A DNA stretch of 64,000 nt from an uncultured Armatimonadota bacterium. Its GTDB lineage: Bacteria; Armatimonadota; Fimbriimonadia; Fimbriimonadales; Fimbriimonadaceae. Below, piece by piece: positions 17,455 to 25,377 of this stretch. The stretch lies in contig CAIVDU010000005.1 of NCBI GenBank assembly GCA_903904815.1, positions 62,001 to 126,000 of the forward strand. Direction: 5' to 3'. Below the pieces are notes generated by a model, which saw only the letters and a list, made by a program, of their open reading frames with translations, was not told where the DNA came from and did no database searches. The position numbers were made by a program, and so were the translations under genes. The first letter of the stretch is position 1. Each line of letters opens with the position of its first letter.

Positions 17455-18933
17455 TTATTCGGATTCGCTTGAGCCCCACGGAGAGCTGTAGTTGGGTGGT
17501 TCCTTCGTGATCTGAACGTCGTGAGGATGGCTTTCCCTAAGCCCAGCGTTCGTGATCTTGAGGAACTCCGCTTCTTCTCTGAGTTGCTTCAGAGTTCCCG
17601 CTCCCACGTATCCCATGCCCGAGCGAAGTCCGCCCGCCAGCTGGTTGACCGTGTCGCTTAACGGTCCCTTGAAAGGCACCCGCCCCTCAACCCCCTCGGG
17701 AGTGATCACTCCTCCGGCTTCTTTGACCTGCATGTACCGATCGGACGATCCCTGTTTCAGGGCGCCCAGCGAACCCATTCCGCGATAGACCTTGTAGGCC
17801 CGATTACGGAAGATTTCGGTTTCGCCTGGACTCTCATCGGTGCCTGCGAACATATTGCCCATCATGACGCTCGAAGCGCCGGCAGCCAAGCACTTGACGA
17901 CGTCTCCTGACGACCGGATTCCACCATCGGCAATGGTGGGCAGATTCAGCCTGTTGGCTTCTTCGGCACATTCGAGTACGGCGGTGAACTGAGGGACGCC
18001 GACTCCGGCAACCACTCGAGTCGTGCAGATGGATCCCGCGCCAATACCAATTCGTAGGGCATCGGCTCCGAGCGCATGAAGGTCTCGGACGCCCGCGGCA
18101 GTGGCCACGTTACCGGCGATAACCTTCAGATCGGGAAGCTTGGTCTTCAGCATCTTGACGCAGTCCATGACTCCCTTGGAGTGGCCATGAGCGGCATCGA
18201 TAACGACAAAATCGGCTCCGGCGTCGTGCAACGCCTTGGCACGCTCGTACGACTGTCGAAGAGCGCCGATCGCTGCTCCAACCACGAGACGTCCCTTTCG
18301 GTCCTTTGTCGCCATCGGGTGACGCTTAACCTTTTGGATGTCCTTGATCGTAATGAGGCCTTGAAGCTTGCCGTCGACATCTACGATAGGGAGCTTCTCG
18401 ATTCGGTGTTCGGCGAGAATCTCTTGGGCCTGCTCTAGAGTCGTTCCGACCGGGGCGGTGACGAGCCCTTTACTCGTCATTCGAGTGAGAATGCTCGCGC
18501 TGAAATCGGTCTCGAATCGAATATCGCGGTTGGTAAGAATGCCAACCAACTTTCCATGGTCGTCGACGATAGGTACGCCACTAATGTGGAACCGCTCCAT
18601 AAGGTCGACGGCGTCCTGAATCGTCTTCGTGGGGTCGAGCTTAAACGGCTTGGTAATCACGCCGCTCTCCGATCGCTTGACGCGATCGACCTGCTCGGCC
18701 TGCTGCTCGATAGTGAGGTTGCGATGGATGACGCCCACCCCACCCTCTCGGGCGATGGCAATGGCAAGTCTTGCATCGGTGACCGTGTCCATAGGGGCAG
18801 ACACAATCGGAATCTTGAGGATAATCCCCGGAAGAAATTGAGTCGAGATGTCGACTTCACTGGGGAGAACGAGGGTTTTCTTAGGTACTAATAGAACGTC
18901 GTCGAAGCTGAGTCCTTCGCGAAAAGCGGCCAT
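17455..18933 (-). CDS. guaB: IMP dehydrogenase
   Basis: This enzyme oxidises IMP to XMP with NAD+, the committing step of GTP synthesis. The ATG at 18933 is chosen because AAGGAG sits five bases upstream; it gives 492 residues. The barrel opens with [16 protein letters not shown], two CBS domains follow ([19 protein letters not shown] and [20 protein letters not shown]), the active-site cysteine is in GAGSICTTR, and [17 protein letters not shown] and the flap region are present. It is divergent from an aldo-keto reductase and upstream of the histidine kinase gene. Confidence 0.98.
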   Translation of the reverse strand: MAAFREGLSFDDVLLVPKKTLVLPSEVDISTQFLPGIILKIPIVSAPMDTVTDARLAIAIAREGGVGVIHRNLTIEQQAEQVDRVKRSESGVITKPFKLDPTKTIQDAVDLMERFHISGVPIVDDHGKLVGILTNRDIRFETDFSASILTRMTSKGLVTAPVGTTLEQAQEILAEHRIEKLPIVDVDGKLQGLITIKDIQKVKRHPMATKDRKGRLVVGAAIGALRQSYERAKALHDAGADFVVIDAAHGHSKGVMDCVKMLKTKLPDLKVIAGNVATAAGVRDLHALGADALRIGIGAGSICTTRVVAGVGVPQFTAVLECAEEANRLNLPTIADGGIRSSGDVVKCLAAGASSVMMGNMFAGTDESPGETEIFRNRAYKVYRGMGSLGALKQGSSDRYMQVKEAGGVITPEGVEGRVPFKGPLSDTVNQLAGGLRSGMGYVGAGTLKQLREEAEFLKITNAGLRESHPHDVQITKEPPNYSSPWGSSESE

Positions 18934-19063
18934 TTGGGCTCCTTGGCTTTTCATCAGATTATGGCCGTTTTTCCTTGGCCCTTGCTCGGGTTCTCGTTAA
19001 GGTCAGTGGCACTTGTTCGATTTTCATCGAAAAAGCCGCTTGGGTTTAGGTTAATCTACGAGG

Positions 19064-20068
19064 ATGCAGTATCGATCGCTCGGAAGAACTGGCGTTCAAG
19101 TTTCGGTAGCGTGCCTCGGAACGATGACGTTCGGCTGGGATCCGACGGATTGGGGCTCCACTGAAGAGGACTCAAACCTTGTCCTGGACGCAGCGCTCGA
19201 TTTGGGCGTCAATTTCGTCGACACGGCGAACGTCTACGCCCGGGGGAAGAGCGAGGAGATTCTCGGAAGGGCACTGAAGGATGGTCGGCGCAACAAGATC
19301 GTTCTGGCTACCAAGTGCCACGGAAAGATGGCGGACGATGACCCCAACGCGTGGGGCAACAGCTACCGTCACGTGATCGACGCTTGCGAAGCCTCCCTTC
19401 AACGGCTTCAAACGGACTGGATCGACCTATATCAAATCCACCGTCCCCACCCCGACGTGCCGATCGATGAGACTTTGAGAGCGTTGGATCAGTTACGCCA
19501 GGCTGGAAAGATTCGATACGCCGGAGCCAGCACCTTTGCCGGCTGGCAACTCTGCGAGGCGCACTACGTGGCGAAGGAGATGGGTGTCGCCGGGTTTGTC
19601 ACTGAGCAGCCGCCATACAATCTTCTGGATCGGCGCATCGAGCGTGAGCTTCTTCCCTTCTGCAGAACCTATGACTACGGTGTTATCCCGTGGTCGCCTT
19701 TGGCCGGTGGAATGCTGAGCGGAAAGTATCTCGATGACTCGACGACGGGCGCCCGATACTCGGGAAGCGATCCCATGGGGCGCCTCGCAAACCTGCCCAA
19801 AGAGAAACTGACGAAGCTAAAGGGATTGTCCGACGAGTATGGCCTTTCTCTTACGGAACTATCACTTGCGTGGGTAGCGACGCGACCGGGAATAACGAGT
19901 CCGATCATTGGAGCGAGAAGCGTGAAGCAGTTGACCGAGTCGATCGAGGCGTGCCAAAAGACGCTTCCGGAAGCCCTCGTAACTGCGATCGACGAGATCT
20001 TTTTGCCGGGTTGCCACGACGTGGTTTATTACAACGCCAATTTTGGGCCCAACAAGCGTCCTCGATAG
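19064..20068 (+). CDS. Aldo/keto reductase
   Basis: The protein has 334 residues with the AKR (beta/alpha)8 fold: MQYRSLGRTGVQVSVACLGT opening, catalytic tetrad in GVNFVDTANVYARGKSEE (Asp and Tyr), VLATKCHG (Lys) and YQIHRPHPD (His), and the NADP-binding C-terminal ITSPIIGARSVKQL. It probably reduces aldehydes with NADPH; the substrate is unknown. GAGG touches the ATG, so the ribosome site is poor. A short inverted repeat TTCGAT-TTTC-ATCGAA (19016-19031) lies in the gap shared with guaB and might be an operator. Confidence 0.93.
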   Translation: MQYRSLGRTGVQVSVACLGTMTFGWDPTDWGSTEEDSNLVLDAALDLGVNFVDTANVYARGKSEEILGRALKDGRRNKIVLATKCHGKMADDDPNAWGNSYRHVIDACEASLQRLQTDWIDLYQIHRPHPDVPIDETLRALDQLRQAGKIRYAGASTFAGWQLCEAHYVAKEMGVAGFVTEQPPYNLLDRRIERELLPFCRTYDYGVIPWSPLAGGMLSGKYLDDSTTGARYSGSDPMGRLANLPKEKLTKLKGLSDEYGLSLTELSLAWVATRPGITSPIIGARSVKQLTESIEACQKTLPEALVTAIDEIFLPGCHDVVYYNANFGPNKRPR

Positions 20069-20115
20069 TCCCAATTGCAACTCACCGAATGGTGGTACGT
20101 GCGAGAATGGGGACG

Positions 20116-20478
20116 ATGAACGATATCCACTCGTGGGTTACCACGGCAAACGGATTTGATGGTTTCCATGTAGTGCGCGGCTTCGGAATCGTGCGAGGAA
20201 TTACTTGCCGAAGCCGGAGCGTGGTTGGCAGCTTCGGAGCGGGAATCCAACAGCTTTTCGGGGGAAACATCACGCTTTACACCGAACTCGCCGAGGTCGC
20301 CCGACGAGAGGCTTATGAGTTGATGATCGTGCACGCTGTCCAAATGGGCGCGAACGCGATCATCGGCGTGCGCTACGACGCGACTGAGATCGTCCCAGGC
20401 GTCACCGAAGTCCTTGCGTATGGAACTGCCGTCGTGATGGCAGCCGGCGCCGCGCCGGTAACGACGGTAGGGGTCTAG
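20116..20478 (+). CDS. YbjQ/UPF0145 family protein
   Basis: This is a 120-residue protein of the YbjQ (DUF74) family: HVVRGFGIVRGITCRSRSVV, then LAEVARREAYELMIVHAVQM and GANAIIGVRYDATEI, the compact alpha/beta pattern of this family, which often forms homopentamers. Its function is not known. I prefer the ATG at 20116; in-frame ATGs at 20107 and 20089 are alternatives. Its stop codon lies within an 18-bp palindrome that begins a repeat-rich spacer. Confidence 0.85.
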   Translation: MNDIHSWVTTANGFDGFHVVRGFGIVRGITCRSRSVVGSFGAGIQQLFGGNITLYTELAEVARREAYELMIVHAVQMGANAIIGVRYDATEIVPGVTEVLAYGTAVVMAAGAAPVTTVGV

Positions 20479-20690
20479 CCGCTAGCGGCTAGCGGCCCTT
20501 GGCCGCGGAGTGATGGAGTGGCGGAGTATTGGAGTGATGGTCCAAAGCCAGTTCAGTTTAACCCCCTCGCTTATACGGTTCCTCCTTCGCTCCGTGAGTT
20601 TCGACTGCAGAAGACCGTTTGGTCGACGGGAAAGGGCTCTGAGATCCTGACTTCCCTAAACCGCTAACCGCTAACCGCTAACCTAACACG
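20475..20690. repeat. Repeat-rich intergenic spacer
   Basis: The spacer holds three repeat types. CTAGCCGCTAGCGGCTAG (20475-20492) is a perfect 18-bp palindrome and overlaps a second heptad copy. Four imperfect 8-bp units that each start with GGAGT begin at 20507, 20515, 20523 and 20531. Three exact tandem copies of CCGCTAA occupy 20661-20681, ten bases before the next start codon. The heptad at the right end is nearly the inverse of the one at the left. No coding frame or terminator with a U-tract is visible. Confidence 0.7.
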
Positions 20691-21272
20691 ATGGTTTTCA
20701 TTGCATTCTTCCTGACTCACGCAACCCTTTCAGGTGATCGCGAATATCTTCGCCTTAAGGCAGACGATCTAGAGGTCTCGGTCAAGCGTATCCCGGCGGA
20801 GGGCGCGGCGGACTTGACCGCCAAAGTGAACGGAAGGACCATCTACCATTTCTATCAAGAATCGGTGGGAATCAAAGATTTGAAAACGTGGACTCCCCAC
20901 AACGAGGTCTCCGGCGATCCGATTCGCGGGTTTTCGTTTGAACTTGAATTCTCGACCGGCCGAGGAACCGAGCTGATGGTGGTAGCGCCACCCAAGACCG
21001 GAACCCAGTGGAAGTCAGTGCTCGACTTAGAGCTGCCGCTTGGTCGATTTCATGCTCCGGAGTGGGTTGACCTCGATAACGATGGGATTCTGGAGTTAGT
21101 AGCGGTGACCGCATGGAAGAACTATCCGGCGACCCACGGCGGAAAGACCTTTTCTGACGAGGCTAGTGTGTATAAGTGGATTCCGTCCGACCACAAGTTT
21201 CGGTGCGTCGCCTACCGGAAGTACGCAGATCGACTCAAACCACTTCGTCCCGTGAAGACAACGATTCCCTAG
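20691..21272 (+). CDS. Exported protein of unknown function
   Basis: This 193-residue protein has a short signal peptide (MVFIAFFLTHATLS). The C-terminal part contains EWVDLDNDGILELVAVTAW, which has the D-x-D-N-D-G calcium-loop character of FG-GAP/VCBS-type repeats, here in a single copy. No enzyme family is recognisable. It is followed eight bases later by a small membrane protein gene and may be cotranscribed with it. Confidence 0.65.
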   Translation: MVFIAFFLTHATLSGDREYLRLKADDLEVSVKRIPAEGAADLTAKVNGRTIYHFYQESVGIKDLKTWTPHNEVSGDPIRGFSFELEFSTGRGTELMVVAPPKTGTQWKSVLDLELPLGRFHAPEWVDLDNDGILELVAVTAWKNYPATHGGKTFSDEASVYKWIPSDHKFRCVAYRKYADRLKPLRPVKTTIP

Positions 21273-21280
21273 GAACCATC

Positions 21281-21709
21281 ATGAGTCGATTAGGCTGGGT
21301 GCTAAGTTTCTGTTTTTCGGGTTTGGCGATCATGGGGGCTTTTTGCGTCACGCTCGGCATCTCGATGGTCGAGCACACCGCAAACGACCGTTGGGACGAC
21401 AACATGGCGGGCTGGACCTTGTTCTATTGCGTTGTCTTCTTCGCTTGGGTCATGGCGATGGCGGTCTGCTTGTTGGCTTGCCGAACTCTTCCCGTTGAAG
21501 CGAGCCTCGCGCCCATATCACAACTCGTCAAGTTGAGTGCTGGCATCACCGTAGTAACCGGAGTGTTCCTCTACCTATCCCGCATCACTTGCGTCGCGCT
21601 CGCCGGTGAAAGACCGTCGATTCCGTTCACCGCTTGGGCGGTGAACATGTGGCCCTTCGTCACTGGGTGGGCCGTCCTCATCGCCATTGCGGTTTTGAGG
21701 TATCGGTAA
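21281..21709 (+). CDS. Small integral membrane protein, four segments
   Basis: The ATG at 21281 has AGGA nine bases upstream, just after the stop of the preceding gene. The 142-residue product has four hydrophobic segments (LGWVLSFCFSGLAIMGAFCV, LFYCVVFFAWVMAMAVCLLA, LSAGITVVTGVFLYL, NMWPFVTGWAVLIAIAVL). I do not recognise a family or catalytic motif. Confidence 0.7.
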   Translation: MSRLGWVLSFCFSGLAIMGAFCVTLGISMVEHTANDRWDDNMAGWTLFYCVVFFAWVMAMAVCLLACRTLPVEASLAPISQLVKLSAGITVVTGVFLYLSRITCVALAGERPSIPFTAWAVNMWPFVTGWAVLIAIAVLRYR

Positions 21710-22020
21710 CCGAAAGATGGGCAGCATCCGTGATTGAGTGCGATTTATGCTTGATCAGTTACAGATTCGTAGCCGGACTTTGTGTTGACAATATGTACCG
21801 CACAAGGTTGAATCGAGAGGAAAACTCCAGGGAACCGACCCCCACTCATCCGATTCACCTGTTCCCACTGTTCAAAGACTTCAAGGCCATGTTGGCCTAG
21901 GCCGACCGAGCTTAGACGGTCGGCCAAATCGTTTTTGGCGATGGACCAACTCAGTATTTCGCGGAAACACGTCCCCCGAGCCGTCTCCCTGGACTTAAGG
22001 AGGTCCAAGGTTGACGAGCC
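21710..22020. other. Intergenic gap of about 310 bp
   Basis: No gene is supported here: the short open frames on both strands overlap a terminator-like hairpin and lack protein character. The gap separates two convergent genes. Confidence 0.6.
21900..21936 (+). terminator. Probable rho-independent terminator
   Basis: GGCCGACCG (21900-21908) pairs with CGGTCGGCC (21917-21925) around an 8-base loop; AAATCGTTTTT follows. It would end transcription of the two genes at 20691-21709, just before the convergent LCAT-like gene. Confidence 0.55.
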
Positions 22021-23829
22021 TCATGGCAACTTGAAAGTCATCGTTGGGTGGCTCTTGTCGAGTTTGAACTCGGACGTTGACCGAAACACCAGCTTGCCGT
22101 TCGCTACCAGTTCCACGCTGTCGCACGTCCAGTCGTCGCTGACGCGAGGCAAGGCGTCCACTTTAGAAATCGTGAGAGGCATTCCTGAAAAGTCCAGATC
22201 CCAGAAAGCGCGGTGCTTCGAGAGATTCTCAGGCGAATCTAAGGACGCCGACTTCGAGTGATTATTGGCAAAATCGGACCCAGCCGCGTTTACCACCATA
22301 TCTATTCCGGCTAAGCTGGCTTTGATCTCATCGACCGTTCCGTCGTTGCTTAGGATGTTCTTGTTCTTCTTGGTGTGAAGAATCACTTCGAGATGGGTGA
22401 TTCGAGTCGGCTGAGGCGTCAGCAGTTTCACCCCAGTCTCTGATTCCCAAACGCTCCGGATGTATTGCTGAACGCTGGACTGCATCACCAGCGTGCCGTG
22501 ATCGAGTCCAGGCTCTAGATCAACCACTTTGACTTGTGTGTTTGGGCCTAGAAAATGGGTGGCCGTATTCGATGCGGTATTTGAAGCACCTTTAGAAAGG
22601 AAGGACCCGGCAGTGCAACTCAGGAGCGGAACCGTTCCGTCACCGTAATCGGTGCTTGTTAGGGCGGCTACGTAGGGATCGCGAGTAAGGGTGTATCCCA
22701 AATCTTTGGCGATCGAATTCGCCGCCTTTATGAGCTCAGCTTCCGCATCAATTTTCAGTCGGCTCTTCTCGTCTGCAGGGCCCTGGACTTGGTTCGGCAG
22801 AGGAAAAACCATGTCCATCTGGTCCGAAACTCCAGCAGAGGAGTCGCAAATTCCGCCTAATAGATACTGATGGATGCCCAAATCGTTACCATCAAGGAGA
22901 GATTTTTTGAAAGCAGCCGCCTGGTCATACCGTGTAGGCCCGTGACCACGAAGCAGTTGCTGTGCCTCGGTAGACGACAAGCCTAAGATCGAGCTCTGGT
23001 GGGCGCCTTTGGTCAAGCTCGCGAGGAGATTGTCATAGTCCGACATCGGAAGTTGTTGATAAGTGCAGTCGAAGTTACTACCTAGTTCTTGACAGACGTG
23101 CATATCGACGAACGAGAGTCGCAGCGGAAAACTGACCTCGGCAATCCCGGCCCGAGGGTCCTTTAACTTGACCTTTGCTGATGAGGACGTGGCCGCTCCG
23201 AGGCCGAAGTTGTATCCCCACGTCAGAGCCTCCGCCGTCCTTGGGGAGCCGAGCCACGGAGTGGCCAACGCGATAATCGCCTGAACTTTTCCTTTCCCGT
23301 AACTCCTACTGTAAGCCCGGGCCGTGATACCCCCGAGAGAATGGGCCAGGAGGATCACTTTCTTAGCGTGGGTCACCTGAAGGGCATTGTTAACGGCGGC
23401 ATCTACCGTCTTAAGGCTCGAATCGTCAGCTCCGTTTCGCCAGTCGTAGGGCGCCACAAAAAACATCCCTGGCCAGGTCAGGTTCCCCCACTCGATGAAC
23501 CCTCCATAGACGTCCTCTTCAAATTGTCGCTGAACACTCAGGCCCAAGCGCTCTGCCAGCGATTGTAGTTTGGAATTGATTGGAATCGATACGTTCTCAA
23601 CGACGCCGTTGGGCAGGAGGTTTGAGTCTCCTAACTTGGCCGCCGCTGCTGAAGAGAATGTATTCAGTGACAGCCAGATTCGCTCATGACTTGGGGTGTC
23701 CAGATTCGAGCCAGCAGTACCTGGAACGAACACAACCGGCAATCCCTTCACGTCGGAGGTAAGTGTCGCCGCTGAAGCACCCTGGAAACCCAATACAAGC
23801 GCTATCCACACTCGTTTGCAACTGTTCAT
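22021..23829 (-). CDS. Exported alpha/beta hydrolase, LCAT/PGAP1-like
   Basis: This protein has 602 residues with a signal peptide (MNSCKRVWIALVLGFQGASA). PVVFVPGTAGSNLD is the lid/oxyanion segment of lecithin:cholesterol acyltransferase-like enzymes, VILLAHSLGGITAR carries the nucleophile Ser164, and YGDGTVPLLS (Asp) and PGLDHGTLVM (His) complete the triad. These enzymes act as lipases or acyltransferases on phospholipids or sterol esters. The C-terminal about 130 residues form an additional beta-rich domain. The gene stands alone. Confidence 0.85.
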   Translation of the reverse strand: MNSCKRVWIALVLGFQGASAATLTSDVKGLPVVFVPGTAGSNLDTPSHERIWLSLNTFSSAAAAKLGDSNLLPNGVVENVSIPINSKLQSLAERLGLSVQRQFEEDVYGGFIEWGNLTWPGMFFVAPYDWRNGADDSSLKTVDAAVNNALQVTHAKKVILLAHSLGGITARAYSRSYGKGKVQAIIALATPWLGSPRTAEALTWGYNFGLGAATSSSAKVKLKDPRAGIAEVSFPLRLSFVDMHVCQELGSNFDCTYQQLPMSDYDNLLASLTKGAHQSSILGLSSTEAQQLLRGHGPTRYDQAAAFKKSLLDGNDLGIHQYLLGGICDSSAGVSDQMDMVFPLPNQVQGPADEKSRLKIDAEAELIKAANSIAKDLGYTLTRDPYVAALTSTDYGDGTVPLLSCTAGSFLSKGASNTASNTATHFLGPNTQVKVVDLEPGLDHGTLVMQSSVQQYIRSVWESETGVKLLTPQPTRITHLEVILHTKKNKNILSNDGTVDEIKASLAGIDMVVNAAGSDFANNHSKSASLDSPENLSKHRAFWDLDFSGMPLTISKVDALPRVSDDWTCDSVELVANGKLVFRSTSEFKLDKSHPTMTFKLP

Positions 23830-24111
23830 CAGAACAAGAATATCACCTCGGTGCGCTGGTGGGAATTGTTCTGGTACCCATACTCGGCCAGGCGTTTCTG
23901 GCTTCCGAGCCGAACTAAACCAAGGAGGATCCGATTCTCAGCGAGACTTGCCTTTCATTAACCGATATGGGTTTGTTCGGTCAACGGAGTTCTTCGGATG
24001 CAAATACAGGTCAAGAACGCGAGGCGCTGCCGGCGAGAAGGGGATTGTTTCTTCTCTTAAAGGCATTCTCGACGAGCCAATCGAGCGAAGTAAGTCGCCC
24101 GCATCAATAGT
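23830..24111. other. Intergenic gap without a recognised gene
   Basis: This is the upstream region of the LCAT-like gene (minus strand) and the end of the prepilin-like transcription unit. I see no coding frame with protein character and no known RNA motif. Confidence 0.5.
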
Positions 24112-24112
24112 C

Positions 24113-24149
24113 AAAAAAAAAGGGCCTGCAACCCGATGGGTTGCAGGCC
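24113..24149 (-). terminator. Rho-independent terminator of the prepilin-like gene
   Basis: GGCCTGCAACCC (24123-24134) and GGGTTGCAGGCC (24138-24149) form a 12-bp stem with a 3-base loop. On the minus strand it is followed by nine U residues. It lies 28 bases after the stop of the gene at 24178. Confidence 0.92.
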
Positions 24150-24177
24150 AATTAGCGTTCACTCTTAGCTAACTGTA

Positions 24178-25134
24178 TTAGCCACAGTTGGGGTGAGCGC
24201 CTTCGACGTCGGTCGTCCAGTAGCAGATGTTTCCAACCGTCTGGTGCCAATCAAGAGACTTTGCGTGACCGTCAACCCACTGAACGTTCAGCTTTCCGCC
24301 GTAAAGGGATGGGATCTTGGTTAGAGCCGTTGGGATGAACGAAGAAGCTGTTTGCTCACCTAGCGTCCAGTTCGAACCGCCCTGGTTCATCCAGTAGTGC
24401 GAATAGACATTGTTCTTCTGGGTGTTGGCATAGGCCAGCTCATTTCCGTTGAGCTTGGAAGTGTCGGCAAGTCCAGACTCGTTGCTAACGTCAGGGCCAG
24501 CTCCGTAGTAGCTCGCATCGATGATCATGATGGTGCTCGAAGGACGAGGAACTGACGTGAGTGCCGGAGGCTGAGGAAGGTTGGCCGAACCACCAGTCGT
24601 GCTAGCGGCAGGGCTCATCCAGAGGTCGTTGTGACCGTAGCTGTTCTGTCCGCCATAGTTGTTTCCTGGCTGCTCTCCGTTGGCCGAACCCGTCGTCGTG
24701 ACGACTGTAGGGCTGCCTGGAATAAACGTTGTGGAAGCGGCAGGATCTTTGTACAGTTGGTAGTTCTTCGTATAAGGATAGAGCATGTAAGACCAGTACA
24801 GTCTCATGTTTACCTTGCTCGATAGGCCGCCAGCTTGGTCAGGAGCCGTCGAGTTGAGCGTCCCATCTGCATTCAGATACTCTGAGCAGACTTGAACAGC
24901 TGTGTAGCCGTTCGTCGCATCAGCTCCGCAGTTCCAACGGTGAGCGTAGCTCACGTCGTCGTAGTCGTTCGAGTACATGAGAGAGGCCGTACCGAGCTGC
25001 TTGAGGTTGCTCAGGTCGGCAGTTTTCTTAGCAGCAAGCTTAGCTTGAGCGAAAACCGGGAAAAGGATAGCAGCAAGAATTGCAATGATCGCGATGACGA
25101 CCAGAAGTTCGATAAGGGTGAAGGCTTTCTTCAT
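24178..25134 (-). CDS. Prepilin-like protein, DUF1559 type
   Basis: I start at the ATG at 25134, which has GGAG six bases upstream. The 318-residue product begins [20 protein letters not shown], a type IV prepilin/pseudopilin leader (cleavage before Phe, Glu at +5) with the hydrophobic helix continuing to FPVFAQAK. A globular domain rich in Gly, Asn, Ser and Tyr follows, ending in [13 protein letters not shown], the DG-type signature of the family. Such proteins are abundant in Planctomycetes and Armatimonadota; they are processed by a prepilin peptidase and assembled or anchored in the envelope. A Pho-box-like array lies about 70 bp upstream. Confidence 0.92.
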   Translation of the reverse strand: MKKAFTLIELLVVIAIIAILAAILFPVFAQAKLAAKKTADLSNLKQLGTASLMYSNDYDDVSYAHRWNCGADATNGYTAVQVCSEYLNADGTLNSTAPDQAGGLSSKVNMRLYWSYMLYPYTKNYQLYKDPAASTTFIPGSPTVVTTTGSANGEQPGNNYGGQNSYGHNDLWMSPAASTTGGSANLPQPPALTSVPRPSSTIMIIDASYYGAGPDVSNESGLADTSKLNGNELAYANTQKNNVYSHYWMNQGGSNWTLGEQTASSFIPTALTKIPSLYGGKLNVQWVDGHAKSLDWHQTVGNICYWTTDVEGAHPNCG

Positions 25135-25203
25135 GAGGGCTCCGAAACCGTTCCGCGTCATGCGACGGATTTCGTTATTGATTCTTGCCCTTTTTGAAGG
25201 TCC

Positions 25204-25242
25204 TTAACGTCCCGTTAACAGGTCGTTAACACGACCATAACG
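25204..25242. promoter_or_regulatory. Pho-box-like operator: four direct repeats at 11-bp spacing
   Basis: On the plus strand, TTAACG, TTAACA, TTAACA and ATAACG begin at 25204, 25215, 25226 and 25237, each separated by exactly five bases. This is the layout bound by PhoB/PhoP/SphR-type OmpR-family regulators (TTAACA-N5 repeats in Bacillus; CTTAACCT units with 3-base gaps in cyanobacteria). The array is about 70 bp upstream of the prepilin-like start and 175 bp beyond the end of clpC. Confidence 0.6.
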
Positions 25243-25324
25243 GAAAACACGAGTTGCGTGTAATTCAATAGTGTAGTGCAAACACCCCGTTAATATACTA
25301 GCGGTTACCGACATTTGGGACAAA

Positions 25325-25358
25325 TAAAAAAGAGGGCCTACACTCGTAGGCCCTCTTT
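25325..25358 (-). terminator. Rho-independent terminator of clpC
   Basis: AAAGAGGGCCTAC-type arms (25329-25341) pair with 25346-25358 around a 4-base loop (ACTC). On the minus strand a U-rich run follows. It begins about 20 bases after the clpC stop codon. Confidence 0.93.
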
Positions 25359-25377
25359 ACAGTTCTATTTCGCTTGT

